A DNA stretch of 64,000 bases from Prostheceraeus crozeri (taxonomy: Eukaryota; Platyhelminthes; Polycladida; Euryleptidae), in contig CAJQUW010014381.1 of NCBI GenBank assembly GCA_907163375.1, positions 186,001 to 250,000 on the forward strand, given 5' to 3'. Of this stretch, positions 1 through 12,268 are shown piece after piece (position 1 is the stretch's first letter; each line of letters starts with the position of its first letter). The notes beneath the pieces were generated by a model. That model was not told the origin of the DNA. It ran no database searches and saw nothing but the letters and a program-made list of their open reading frames with translations. The translations under genes were made by a program, and so were the position numbers.

Positions 1-440
1 TTATGCGAGTGAAGTCCCAGTATGTCAGTTGAAGAATCCACAATTTCAACCGATTTGGTATTTACCACACCATCCTGCTATAAATCCACGTAAGCCAGAT
101 AAATGGCTCATGAGCAGATAAATGGCTCATGAGCATAGGTGGATTCAACATAACGAAGATTCTCAGTAACAAGAAGGAAGTCATTGAAAATATCTGTGAG
201 TCTAAAAGAGCTGAATCGTTATCCCACATTCATTTTCATGAAGAATCTTTACCGTGAGAGAGAACACTAGGTGTTTTATGTGAGGTTGAAGCTGATACAT
301 TCAAATACAAATTTGAATGTGATCAGATATCAAGAACTAGACGTCAATTGTTGTCATTAGTGGGCTCCATTTACGATCCTCTCGGTTTCTCGTCTCCCGT
401 TATCTTACGAGGAAGAATTATATTGCAAGATTTGACGAGA

Positions 441-1919
441 TTATAGAGTGCAAATGAAATTTGTTACTGAAAAATCTTTGTGCTTCAATTGCTTAGGCAA
501 AATGCACTCTTCTCATTGTTCTGACAGGCGCAAGCAACATACTTTATTGCACCAGGCTGAACAATCCTCACAGAATAATCAGCAAGAGAATTCATGCTCA
601 GCATCGGCGGAGGTTAAGCTCCAGGAAAAGATAAAGGAGTATTTTTCCAGGTTCTCCCAGTAAAAGTCGCAGGCCAAGATTCTGGCTGGATTGAGACAAA
701 TGCATTATTAGATAATGCTTCGGATGTCTGCATGTGCACTTGCTAGTCTACTGAAAAAGCTTGGCGTAGATTCTCCAAATTAAAATCTACTTTTCAAAAC
801 CGTCAATGGTATCAACACTCAAGCCACATGCTACAAAGCCCATCAAGCTCACTGTCATGTCCATGAATGGGGAAAATGTTATTTCTTTACCAATTGTATG
901 GGGAATCGATCAAAAATTTTCGGCAAAGCACGCACCTAGTAAGAGCGACGTCAAACGATTTGACCATTTGAAGGAGATTGAAATTCCAGTCATAGATGAA
1001 AATGACAAAGGCCTACTGATAGGTGCAGAGGCACCTGAAGCATTTGTTTACAGTGAGTGTAGGCTGGGAGGTACAAATGAACCCATAGGTTTGAAAGATC
1101 CACTAGAATGGTCAATTTTAGGCAAAAATTCTCAAACCAATAGAAAGTTCGAAGTAAATTTCATCAGCAGTGAAACTAATCAGAGTCTCGACGAGAAGTT
1201 AGAAAAGCTTTGGCACCTAGATTCACTTGGTTTGAAATATGATGACTCAAAGCAGTCATCCATTGAGAACAGAAAAGCAATTAAGATTATGGAAGACTTC
1301 ATTGAACTTGATCGAGACAGTCATTACTGCATGAGACTTCCGTGGAAACCAGAGATATCATCATTGCCAAATAATCGAGCTGTAGTTGAGTCAAGACTAA
1401 ATTACTTGAAAAGAAACTATTAGAGGATCCAGTCATGCGAAAGAAGTACACTGATTTTATTGAAGAATATGTTTCGAAAAATTATGCGAGTGAAGTCCCA
1501 GTATGTCAGTTGAAGAATCCACAATTTCAACCGATTTGGTATTTACCACACCATCCTGCTATAAATCCACGTAAGCCAGATAAATGCTCATGAGCAGATA
1601 AATGGCTCATGAGCATAGTGGATTCAACATAACGAAGATTCTCAGTAACAAGAAGGAAGTCACTGAAAATATCTGTGAGTCTAAAAGAGCTGAATCGTTA
1701 TCCCACATTCATTTTCATGAAGAATCTTTACCGTGAGAGAGAACACTAGGTGTTTTATGTGAGGTTGAAGCTGATACATTCAAATACAAATTTGAATGTG
1801 ATCAGATATCAAGAACTAGACGTCAATTGTTGTCATTAGTGGGCTCCATTTACGATCCTCTCGGTTTCTCGTCTCCCGTTATCTTACGAGGAAGAATTAT
1901 ATTGCAAGATTTGACGAGA
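441..1919 (+). repeat. BEL/Pao array unit 1
   Basis: Unit of 1479 bp. The zinc-knuckle fragment reads at 448-663 (71 codons; its first ATG is at 451-453) and the pol fragment at 806-1423 (205 codons). The knuckle is CX2CX4HX3C (CFNCLGKMHSSHC), one residue short of the usual retroviral spacing, followed by further Cys/His. The 205-codon fragment has the conserved WSILGK and MRLPWK motifs seen in BEL/Pao pol before the RT. Two single-base losses in the duplicated 19-mer region near 1587-1617 make this unit 2 bp short. Confidence 0.85.
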
Positions 1920-3400
1920 TTATAGAGTGCAAATGAAATTTGTTACTGAAAAATCTTTGTGCTTCAATTGCTTAGGCAAAATGCACTCTTCTCATTGTTC
2001 TGACAGGCGCAAGCAACATACTTTATTGCACCAGGCTGAACAATCCTCACAGAATAATCAGCAAGAGAATTCATGCTCAGCATCGGCGGAGGTTAAGCTC
2101 CAGGAAAAGAAAAAGGAGTATTTTTCCAGGTTCTCCCAGTAAAAGTTGCAGGCCAAGATTCTGGCTGGATTAAGACAAATGCATTATTAGATAATGCTTC
2201 GGATGTCTGCATGTGCACTTGCTAGTCTACTGAAAAAGCTTGGCGTAGATTCTCCAAATTAAAATCTACTTTTCAAAACCGTCAATGGTATCAACACTCA
2301 AGCCACATGCTACAAAGCCCATCAAGCTCACTGTCATGTCCATGAATGGGGAAAATGTTATTTCTTTACCAATTGTATGGGGAATCGATCAAAAATTTTC
2401 GGCAAAGCACGCACCTAGTAAGAGCGACGTCAAACGATTTGACCATTTGAAGGAGATTGAAATTCCAGTCATAGATGAAAATGACAAAGGCCTACTGATA
2501 GGTGCAGAGGCACCTGAAGCATTTGTTTACAGTGAGTGTAGGCTGGGAGGTACAAATGAACCCATAGGTTTGAAAGATCCACTAGAATGGTCAATTTTAG
2601 GCAAAAATTCTCAAACCAATAGAAAGTTCGAAGTAAATTTCATCAGCAGTGAAACTAATCAGAGTCTCGACGAGAAGTTAGAAAAGCTTTGGCACCTAGA
2701 TTCACTTGGTTTGAAATATGATGACTCAAAGCAGTCATCCATTGAGAACAGAAAAGCAATTAAGATTATGGAAGACTTCATTGAACTTGATCGAGACAGT
2801 CATTACTGCATGAGACTTCCGTGGAAACCAGAGATATCATCATTGCCAAATAATCGAGCTGTAGTTGAGTCAAGACTAAATTACTTGAAAAGAAACTATT
2901 AGAGGATCCAGTCATGCGAAAGAAGTACACTGATTTTATTGAAGAATATGTTTCGAAAAATTATGCGAGTGAAGTCCCAGTATGTCAGTTGAAGAATCCA
3001 CAATTTCAACCGATTTGGTATTTACCACACCATCCTGCTATAAATCCACGTAAGCCAGATAAATGGCTCATGAGCAGATAAATGGCTCATGAGCATAGGT
3101 GGATTCAACATAACGAAGATTCTCAGTAACAAGAAGGAAGTCACTGAAAATATCTGTGAGTCTAAAAGAGCTGAATCGTTATCCCACATTCATTTTCATG
3201 AAGAATCTTTACCGTGAGAGAGAACACTAGGTGTTTTATGTGAGGTTGAAGCTGATACATTCAAATACAAATTTGAATGTGATCAGATATCAAGAACTAG
3301 ACGTCAATTGTTGTCATTAGTGGGCTCCATTTACGATCCTCTCGGTTTCTCGTCTCCCGTTATCTTACGAGGAAGAATTATATTGCAAGATTTGACGAGA
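1920..3400 (+). repeat. BEL/Pao array unit 2
   Basis: Knuckle fragment 1927-2142, pol fragment 2285-2902. It carries a T-to-A change giving EKKKEY instead of EKIKEY near 2108, plus ggattaagac near 2166, both shared only with unit 3. The sharing suggests that units 2 and 3 are the most recent duplicates of each other. Confidence 0.85.
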
Positions 3401-4881
3401 TTATAGAGTGCAAATGAAATTTGTTACTGAAAAATCTTTGTGCTTCAATTGCTTAGGCAAAATGCACTCTTCTCATTGTTCTGACAGGCGCAAGCAACAT
3501 ACTTTATTGCACCAGGCTGAACAATCCTCACAGAATAATCAGCAAGAGAATTCATGCTCAGCATCGGCGGAGGTTAAGCTCCAGGAAAAGAAAAAGGAGT
3601 ATTTTTCCAGGTTCTCCCAGTAAAAGTTGCAGGCCAAGATTCTGGCTGGATTAAGACAAATGCATTATTAGATAATGCTTCGGATGTCTGCATGTGCACT
3701 TGCTAGTCTACTGAAAAAGCTTGGCGTAGATTCTCCAAATTAAAATCTACTTTTCAAAACCGTCAATGGTATCAACACTCAAGCCACATGCTACAAAGCC
3801 CATCAAGCTCACTGTCATGTCCATGAATGGGGAAAATGTTATTTCTTTACCAATTGTATGGGGAATCGATCAAAAATTTTCGGCAAAGCACGCACCTAGT
3901 AAGAGCGACGTCAAACGATTTGACCATTTGAAGGAGATTGAAATTCCAGTCATAGATGAAAATGACAAAGGCCTACTGATAGGTGCAGAGGCACCTGAAG
4001 CATTTGTTTACAGTGAGTGTAGGCTGGGAGGTACAAATGAACCCATAGGTTTGAAAGATCCACTAGAATGGTCAATTTTAGGCAAAAATTCTCAAACCAA
4101 TAGAAAGTTCGAAGTAAATTTCATCAGCAGTGAAACTAATCAGAGTCTCGACGAGAAGTTAGAAAAGCTTTGGCACCTAGATTCACTTGGTTTGAAATAT
4201 GATGACTCAAAGCAGTCATCCATTGAGAACAGAAAAGCAATTAAGATTATGGAAGACTTCATTGAACTTGATCGAGACAGTCATTACTGCATGAGACTTC
4301 CGTGGAAACCAGAGATATCATCATTGCCAAATAATCGAGCTGTAGTTGAGTCAAGACTAAATTACTTGAAAAGAAACTATTAGAGGATCCAGTCATGCGA
4401 AAGAAGTACACTGATTTTATTGAAGAATATGTTTCGAAAAATTATGCGAGTGAAGTCCCAGTATGTCAGTTGAAGAATCCACAATTTCAACCGATTTGGT
4501 ATTTACCACACCATCCTGCTATAAATCCACGTAAGCCAGATAAATGGCTCATGAGCAGATAAATGGCTCATGAGCATAGGTGGATTCAACATAACGAAGA
4601 TTCTCAGTAACAAGAAGGAAGTCATTGAAAATATCTGTGAGTCTAAAAGAGCTGAATCGTTATCCCACATTCATTTTCATGAAGAATCTTTACCGTGAGA
4701 GAGAACACTAGGTGTTTTATGTGAGGTTGAAGCTGATACATTCAAATACAAATTTGAATGTGATCAGATATCAAGAACTAGACGTCAATTGTTGTCATTA
4801 GTGGGCTCCATTTACGATCCTCTCGGTTTCTCGTCTCCCGTTATCTTACGAGGAAGAATTATATTGCAAGATTTGACGAGA
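3401..4881 (+). repeat. BEL/Pao array unit 3
   Basis: Knuckle fragment 3408-3623, pol fragment 3766-4383. It shares the EKKKEY and ggattaagac variants with unit 2. It keeps both copies of the 19-mer agataaatggctcatgagc (around 3057-3094 in the preceding unit's tail and 4538-4575 here), which shifts the frame of the third pol segment. Confidence 0.85.
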
Positions 4882-6362
4882 TTATAGAGTGCAAATGAAA
4901 TTTGTTACTGAAAAATCTTTGTGCTTCAATTGCTTAGGCAAAATGCACTCTTCTCATTGTTCTGACAGGCGCAAGCAACATACTTTATTGCACCAGGCTG
5001 AACAATCCTCACAGAATAATCAGCAAGAGAATTCATGCTCAGCATCGGCGGAGGTTAAGCTCCAGGAAAAGATAAAGGAGTATTTTTCCAGGTTCTCCCA
5101 GTAAAAGTCGCAGGCCAAGATTCTGGCTGGATTGAGACAAATGCATTATTAGATAATGCTTCGGATGTCTGCATGTGCACTTACTAGTCTACTGAAAAAG
5201 CTTGGCGTAGATTCTCCAAATTAAAATCTACTTTTCAAAACCGTCAATGGTATCAACACTCAAGCCACATGCTACAAAGCCCATCAAGCTCACTGTCATG
5301 TCCATGAATGGGGAAAATGTTATTTCTTTACCAATTGTATGGGGAATCGATCAAAAATTTTCGGCAAAGCACGCACCTAGTAAGAGCGACGTCAAACGAT
5401 TTGACCATTTGAAGGAGATTGAAATTCCAGTCATAGATGAAAATGACAAAGGCCTACTGATAGGTGCAGAGGCACCTGAAGCATTTGTTTACAGTGAGTG
5501 TAGGCTGGGAGGTACAAATGAACCCATAGGTTTGAAAGATCCACTAGAATGGTCAATTTTAGGCAAAAATTCTCAAACCAATAGAAAGTTCGAAGTAAAT
5601 TTCATCAGCAGTGAAACTAATCAGAGTCTCGACGAGAAGTTAGAAAAGCTTTGGCACCTAGATTCACTTGGTTTGAAATATGATGACTCAAAGCAGTCAT
5701 CCATTGAGAACAGAAAAGCAATTAAGATTATGGAAGACTTCATTGAACTTGATCGAGACAGTCATTACTGCATGAGACTTCCGTGGAAACCAGAGATATC
5801 ATCATTGCCAAATAATCGAGCTGTAGTTGAGTCAAGACTAAATTACTTGAAAAGAAACTATTAGAGGATCCAGTCATGCGAAAGAAGTACACTGATTTTA
5901 TTGAAGAATATGTTTCGAAAAATTATGCGAGTGAAGTCCCAGTATGTCAGTTGAAGAATCCACAATTTCAACCGATTTGGTATTTACCACACCATCCTGC
6001 TATAAATCCACGTAAGCCAGATAAATGGCTCATGAGCAGATAAATGGCTCATGAGCATAGGTGGATTCAACATAACGAAGATTCTCAGTAACAAGAAGGA
6101 AGTCATTGAAAATATCTGTGAGTCTAAAAGAGCTGAATCGTTATCCCACATTCATTTTCATGAAGAATCTTTACCGTGAGAGAGAACACTAGGTGTTTTA
6201 TGTGAGGTTGAAGCTGATACATTCAAATACAAATTTGAATGTGATCAGATATCAAGAACTAGACGTCAATTGTTGTCATTAGTGGGCTCCATTTACGATC
6301 CTCTCGGTTTCTCGTCTCCCGTTATCTTACGAGGAAGAATTATATTGCAAGATTTGACGAGA
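4882..6362 (+). repeat. BEL/Pao array unit 4
   Basis: Knuckle fragment 4889-5104, pol fragment 5247-5864. It has the cacttactag variant near 5177 (cacttgctag in most units), shared only with unit 7. The distribution of shared variants is not a simple left-to-right series. Confidence 0.85.
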
Positions 6363-7845
6363 TTATAGAGTGCAAATGAAATTTGTTACTGAAAAATCTT
6401 TGTGCTTCAATTGCTTAGGCAAAATGCACTCTTCTCATTGTTCTGACAGGCGCAAGCAACATACTTTATTGCACCAGGCTGAACAATCCTCACAGAATAA
6501 TCGGCAAGAGAATTCATGCTCAGCATCGGCGGAGGTTAAGCTCCAGGAAAAAAGATAAAGGAGTATTTTTCCAGGTTCTCCCAGTAAAAGTTGCAGGCCA
6601 AGATTCTGGCTGGATTGAGACAAATGCATTATTAGATAATGCTTCGGATGTCTGCATGTGCACTTGCTAGTCTACTGAAAAAGCTTGGCGTAGATTCTCC
6701 AAATTAAAATCTACTTTTCAAAACCGTCAATGGTATCAACACTCAAGCCACATGCTACAAAGCCCATCAAGCTCACTGTCATGTCCATGAATGGGGAAAA
6801 TGTTATTTCTTTACCAATTGTATGGGGAATCGATCAAAAATTTTCGGCAAAGCACGCACCTAGTAAGAGCGACGTCAAACGATTTGACCATTTGAAGGAG
6901 ATTGAAATTCCAGTCATAGATGAAAATGACATAGGCCTACTGATAGGTGCAGAGGCACCTGAAGCATTTGTTTACAGTGAGTGTAGGCTGGGAGGTACAA
7001 ATGAACCCATAGGTTTGAAAGATCCACTAGAATGGTCAATTTTAGGCAAAAATTCTCAAACCAATAGAAAGTTCGAAGTAAATTTCATCAGCAGTGAAAC
7101 TAATCAGAGTCTCGACGAGAAGTTAGAAAAGCTTTGGCACCTAGATTCACTTGGTTTGAAATATGATGACTCAAAGCAGTCATCCATTGAGAACAGAAAA
7201 GCAATTAAGATTATGGAAGACTTCATTGAACTTGATCGAGACAGTCATTACTGCATGAGACTTCCGTGGAAACCAGAGATATCATCATTGCCAAATAATC
7301 GAGCTGTAGTTGAGTCAAGACTAAATTACTTGAAAAGAAACTATTAGAGGATCCAGTCATGCGAAAGAAGTACACTGATTTTATTGAAGAATATGTTTCG
7401 AAAAATTATGCGAGTGAAGTCCCAGTATGTCAGTTGAAGAATCCACAATTTCAACCGATTTGGTATTTACCACACCATCCTGCTATAAATCCACGTAAGC
7501 CAGATAAATGGCTCATGAGCAGATAAATGGCTCATGAGCATAGGTGGATTCAACATAACGAAGATTCTCAGTAACAAGAAGGAAGTCACTGAAAATATCT
7601 GTGAGTCTAAAAGAGCTGAATCGTTATCCCACATTCATTTTCATGAAGAATCTTTACCGTGAGAGAGAACACTAGGTGTTTTATGTGAGGTTGAAGCTGA
7701 TACATTCAAATACAAATTTGAATGTGATCAGATATCAAGAACTAGACGTCAATTGTTGTCATTAGTGGGCTCCATTTACGATCCTCTCGGTTTCTCGTCT
7801 CCCGTTATCTTACGAGGAAGAATTATATTGCAAGATTTGACGAGA
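6363..7845 (+). repeat. BEL/Pao array unit 5
   Basis: Two extra A residues near 6548-6555 end the knuckle reading early (6370-6558). The pol fragment 6730-7347 has a private Lys-to-Ile change (NDIGLL, codon near 6930). The NNRQEN variant near 6501 is shared with unit 7. Confidence 0.85.
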
Positions 7846-9307
7846 TTATAGAGTGCAAATGAAATTTGTTACTGAAAAATCTTTGTGCTTCAATTGCTTA
7901 GGCAAAATGCACTCTTCTCATTGTTCTGACAGGCGCAAGCAACATACTTTATTGCACCAGGCTGAACAATCCTCACAGAATAATCAGCAAGAGAATTCAT
8001 GCTCAGCATCGGCGGAGGTTAAGCTCCAGGAAAAGATAAAGGAGTATTTTTCCAGGTTCTCCCAGTAAAAGTTGCAGGCCAAGATTCTGGCTGGATTGAG
8101 ACAAATGCATTATTAGATAATGCTTCGGATGTCTGCATGTGCACTTGCTAGTCTACTGAAAAAGCTTGGCGTAGATTCTCCAAATTAAAATCTACTTTTC
8201 AAAACCGTCAATGGTATCAACACTCAAGCCACATGCTACAAAGCCCATCAAGCTCACTGTCATGTCCATGAATGGGGAAAATGTTATTTCTTTACCAATT
8301 GTATGGGGAATCGATCAAAAATTTTCGGCAAAGCACGCACCTAGTAAGAGCGACGTCAAACGATTTGACCATTTGAAGGAGATTGAAATTCCAGTCATAG
8401 ATGAAAATGACAAAGGTCTACTGATAGGTGCAGAGGCACCTGAAGCATTTGTTTACAGTGAGTGTAGGCTGGGAGGTACAAATGAACCCATAGGTTTGAA
8501 AGATCCACTAGAATGGTCAATTTTAGGCAAAAATTCTCAAACCAATAGAAAGTTCGAAGTAAATTTCATCAGCAGTGAAACTAATCAGAGTCTCGACGAG
8601 AAGTTAGAAAAGCTTTGGCACCTAGATTCACTTGGTTTGAAATATGATGACTCAAAGCAGTCATCCATTGAGAACAGAAAAGCAATTAAGATTATGGAAG
8701 ACTTCATTGAACTTGATCGAGACAGTCATTACTGCATGAGACTTCCGTGGAAACCAGAGATATCATCATTGCCAAATAATCGAGCTGTAGTTGAGTCAAG
8801 ACTAAATTACTTGAAAAGAAACTATTAGAGGATCCAGTCATGCGAAAGAAGTACACTGATTTTATTGAAGAATATGTTTCGAAAAATTATGCGAGTGAAG
8901 TCCCAGTATGTCAGTTGAAGAATCCACAATTTCAACCGATTTGGTATTTACCACACCATCCTGCTATAAATCCACGTAAGCCAGATAAATGGCTCATGAG
9001 CATAGGTGGATTCAACATAACGAAGATTCTCAGTAACAAGAAGGAAGTCATTGAAAATATCTGTGAGTCTAAAAGAGCTGAATCGTTATCCCACATTCAT
9101 TTTCATGAAGAATCTTTACCGTGAGAGAGAACACTAGGTGTTTTATGTGAGGTTGAAGCTGATACATTCAAATACAAATTTGAATGTGATCAGATATCAA
9201 GAACTAGACGTCAATTGTTGTCATTAGTGGGCTCCATTTACGATCCTCTCGGTTTCTCGTCTCCCGTTATCTTACGAGGAAGAATTATATTGCAAGATTT
9301 GACGAGA
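7846..9307 (+). repeat. BEL/Pao array unit 6, lacking the 19-bp duplication
   Basis: This unit is 1462 bp because it has only one copy of the 19-mer agataaatggctcatgagc (near 8983-9001). Knuckle fragment 7853-8068, pol fragment 8211-8828. The single 19-mer keeps the next segment open: 8840-9124 reads through to the post-RT segment without the break seen in all other units. It therefore represents the state before the 19-bp duplication, or a reversion by slippage. Confidence 0.88.
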
Positions 9308-10788
9308 TTATAGAGTGCAAATGAAATTTGTTACTGAAAAATCTTTGTGCTTCAATTGCTTAGGCAAAATGCACTCTTCTCATTGTTCTGACAGGCGCAA
9401 GCAACATACTTTATTGCACCAGGCTGAACAATCCTCACAGAATAATCGGCAAGAGAATTCATGCTCAGCATCGGCGGAGGTTAAGCTCCAGGAAAAGATA
9501 AAGGAGTATTTTTCCAGGTTCTCCCAGTAAAAGTTGCAGGCCAAGATTCTGGCTGGATTGAGACAAATGCATTATTAGATAATGCTTCGGATGTCTGCAT
9601 GTGCACTTACTAGTCTACTGAAAAAGCTTGGCGTAGATTCTCCAAATTAAAATCTACTTTTCAAAACCGTCAATGGTATCAACACTCAAGCCACATGCTA
9701 CAAAGCCCATCAAGCTCACTGTCATGTCCATGAATGGGGAAAATGTTATTTCTTTACCAATTGTATGGGGAATCGATCAAAAATTTTCGGCAAAGCACGC
9801 ACCTAGTAAGAGCGACGTCAAACGATTTGACCATTTGAAGGAGATTGAAATTCCAGTCATAGATGAAAATGACAAAGGCCTACTGATAGGTGCAGAGGCA
9901 CCTGAAGCATTTGTTTACAGTGAGTGTAGGCTGGGAGGTACAAATGAACCCATAGGTTTGAAAGATCCACTAGAATGGTCAATTTTAGGCAAAAATTCTC
10001 AAACCAATAGAAAGTTCGAAGTAAATTTCATCAGCAGTGAAACTAATCAGAGTCTCGACGAGAAGTTAGAAAAGCTTTGGCACCTAGATTCACTTGGTTT
10101 GAAATATGATGACTCAAAGCAGTCATCCATTGAGAACAGAAAACCAATTAAGATTATGGAAGACTTCATTGAACTTGATCGAGACAGTCATTACTGCATG
10201 AGACTTCCGTGGAAACCAGAGATATCATCATTGCCAAATAATCGAGCTGTAGTTGAGTCAAGACTAAATTACTTGAAAAGAAACTATTAGAGGATCCAGT
10301 CATGCGAAAGAAGTACACTGATTTTATTGAAGAATATGTTTCGAAAAATTATGCGAGTGAAGTCCCAGTATGTCAGTTGAAGAATCCACAATTTCAACCG
10401 ATTTGGTATTTACCACACCATCCTGCTATAAATCCACGTAAGCCAGATAAATGGCTCATGAGCAGATAAATGGCTCATGAGCATAGGTGGATTCAACATA
10501 ACGAAGATTCTCAGTAACAAGAAGGAAGTCATTGAAAATATCTGTGAGTCTAAAAGAGCTGAATCGTTATCCCACATTCATTTTCATGAAGAATCTTTAC
10601 CGTGAGAGAGAACACTAGGTGTTTTATGTGAGGTTGAAGCTGATACATTCAAATACAAATTTGAATGTGATCAGATATCAAGAACTAGACGTCAATTGTT
10701 GTCATTAGTGGGCTCCATTTACGATCCTCTCGGTTTCTCGTCTCCCGTTATCTTACGAGGAAGAATTATATTGCAAGATTTGACGAGA
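9308..10788 (+). repeat. BEL/Pao array unit 7
   Basis: Knuckle fragment 9315-9530 (NNRQEN, shared with unit 5), pol fragment 9673-10290 with a private Ala-to-Pro change near 10144. It shares cacttactag near 9606 with unit 4. Confidence 0.85.
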
Positions 10789-12268
10789 TTATAGAGTGCA
10801 AATGAAATTTGTTACTGAAAAATCTTTGTGCTTCAATTGCTTAGGCAAAATGCACTCTTCTCATTGTTCTGACAGGCGCAAGCAACATACTTTATTGCAC
10901 CAGGCTGAACAATCCTCACAGAATAATCAGCAAGAGAATTCATGCTCAGCATCGGCGGAGGTTAAGCTCCAGGAAAGATAAAGGAGTATTTTTCCAGGTT
11001 CTCCCAGTAAAAGTCGCAGGCCAAGATTCTGGCTGGATTGAGACAAATGCATTATTAGATAATGCTTCGGATGTCTGCATGTGCACTTGCTAGTCTACTG
11101 AAAAAGCTTGGCGTAGATTCTCCAAATTAAAATCTACTTTTCAAAACCGTCAATGGTATCAACACTCAAGCCACATGCTACAAAGCCCATCAAGCTCACT
11201 GTCATGTCCATGAATGGGGAAAATGTTATTTCTTTACCAATTGTATGGGGAATCGATCAAAAATTTTCGGCAAAGCACGCACCTAGTAAGAGCGACGTCA
11301 AACGATTTGACCATTTGAAGGAGATTGAAATTCCAGTCATAGATGAAAATGACAAAGGCCTACTGATAGGTGCAGAGGCACCTGAAGCATTTGTTTACAG
11401 TGAGTGTAGGCTGGGAGGTACAAATGAACCCATAGGTTTGAAAGATCCACTAGAATGGTCAATTTTAGGCAAAAATTCTCAAACCAATAGAAAGTTCGAA
11501 GTAAATTTCATCAGCAGTGAAACTAATCAGAGTCTCGACGAGAAGTTAGAAAAGCTTTGGCACCTAGATTCACTTGGTTTGAAATATGATGACTCAAAGC
11601 AGTCATCCATTGAGAACAGAAAAGCAATTAAGATTATGGAAGACTTCATTGAACTTGATCGAGACAGTCATTACTGCATGAGACTTCCGTGGAAACCAGA
11701 GATATCATCATTGCCAAATAATCGAGCTGTAGTTGAGTCAAGACTAAATTACTTGAAAAGAAACTATTAGAGGATCCAGTCATGCGAAAGAAGTACACTG
11801 ATTTTATTGAAGAATATGTTTCGAAAAATTATGCGAGTGAAGTCCCAGTATGTCAGTTGAAGAATCCACAATTTCAACCGATTTGGTATTTACCACACCA
11901 TCCTGCTATAAATCCACGTAAGCCAGATAAATGGCTCATGAGCAGATAAATGGCTCATGAGCATAGGTGGATTCAACATAACGAAGATTCTCAGTAACAA
12001 GAAGGAAGTCATTGAAAATATCTGTGAGTCTAAAAGAGCTGAATCGTTATCCCACATTCATTTTCATGAAGAATCTTTACCGTGAGAGAGAACACTAGGT
12101 GTTTTATGTGAGGTTGAAGCTGATACATTCAAATACAAATTTGAATGTGATCAGATATCAAGAACTAGACGTCAATTGTTGTCATTAGTGGGCTCCATTT
12201 ACGATCCTCTCGGTTTCTCGTCTCCCGTTATCTTACGAGGAAGAATTATATTGCAAGATTTGACGAGA
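10789..12268 (+). repeat. BEL/Pao array unit 8 (last unit)
   Basis: A one-base loss near 10976 truncates the knuckle reading to 10796-10981. Pol fragment 11153-11770. The unit end at 12268 continues without the jump-back junction into the remaining BEL pol, so this is the anchor copy from which the array was probably amplified. Confidence 0.87.

Larger units (their letters stand above)
1..12268 (+). repeat. Tandem array of a ~1.48-kb internal BEL/Pao retrotransposon fragment
   Basis: Eight complete near-identical head-to-tail units follow a partial unit (1-440). Each unit runs from a zinc-knuckle segment, through a protease/N-terminal pol segment, to a segment starting after the reverse transcriptase core, then jumps back: the junction is tgacgaga followed by ttatagagtg (first at 440/441). 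After the last unit (12268) the sequence does not jump back but continues into RNase H and integrase of the same element. The RT catalytic core is missing from every unit: the reading goes from a KPDK motif directly to a W...GGFNITK motif. No LTR lies between units. Unit lengths are 1479, 1481, 1481, 1481, 1483, 1462, 1481 and 1480 bp. This is amplification of an internal fragment of a deleted element, not a run of independent insertions; an assembly artefact cannot be excluded from sequence alone. Confidence 0.93.

Noticed and set aside
1-12268. Direct repeats as a CRISPR-like array
   Set aside because: Units are 1.48 kb, without spacers, and encode retrotransposon fragments.
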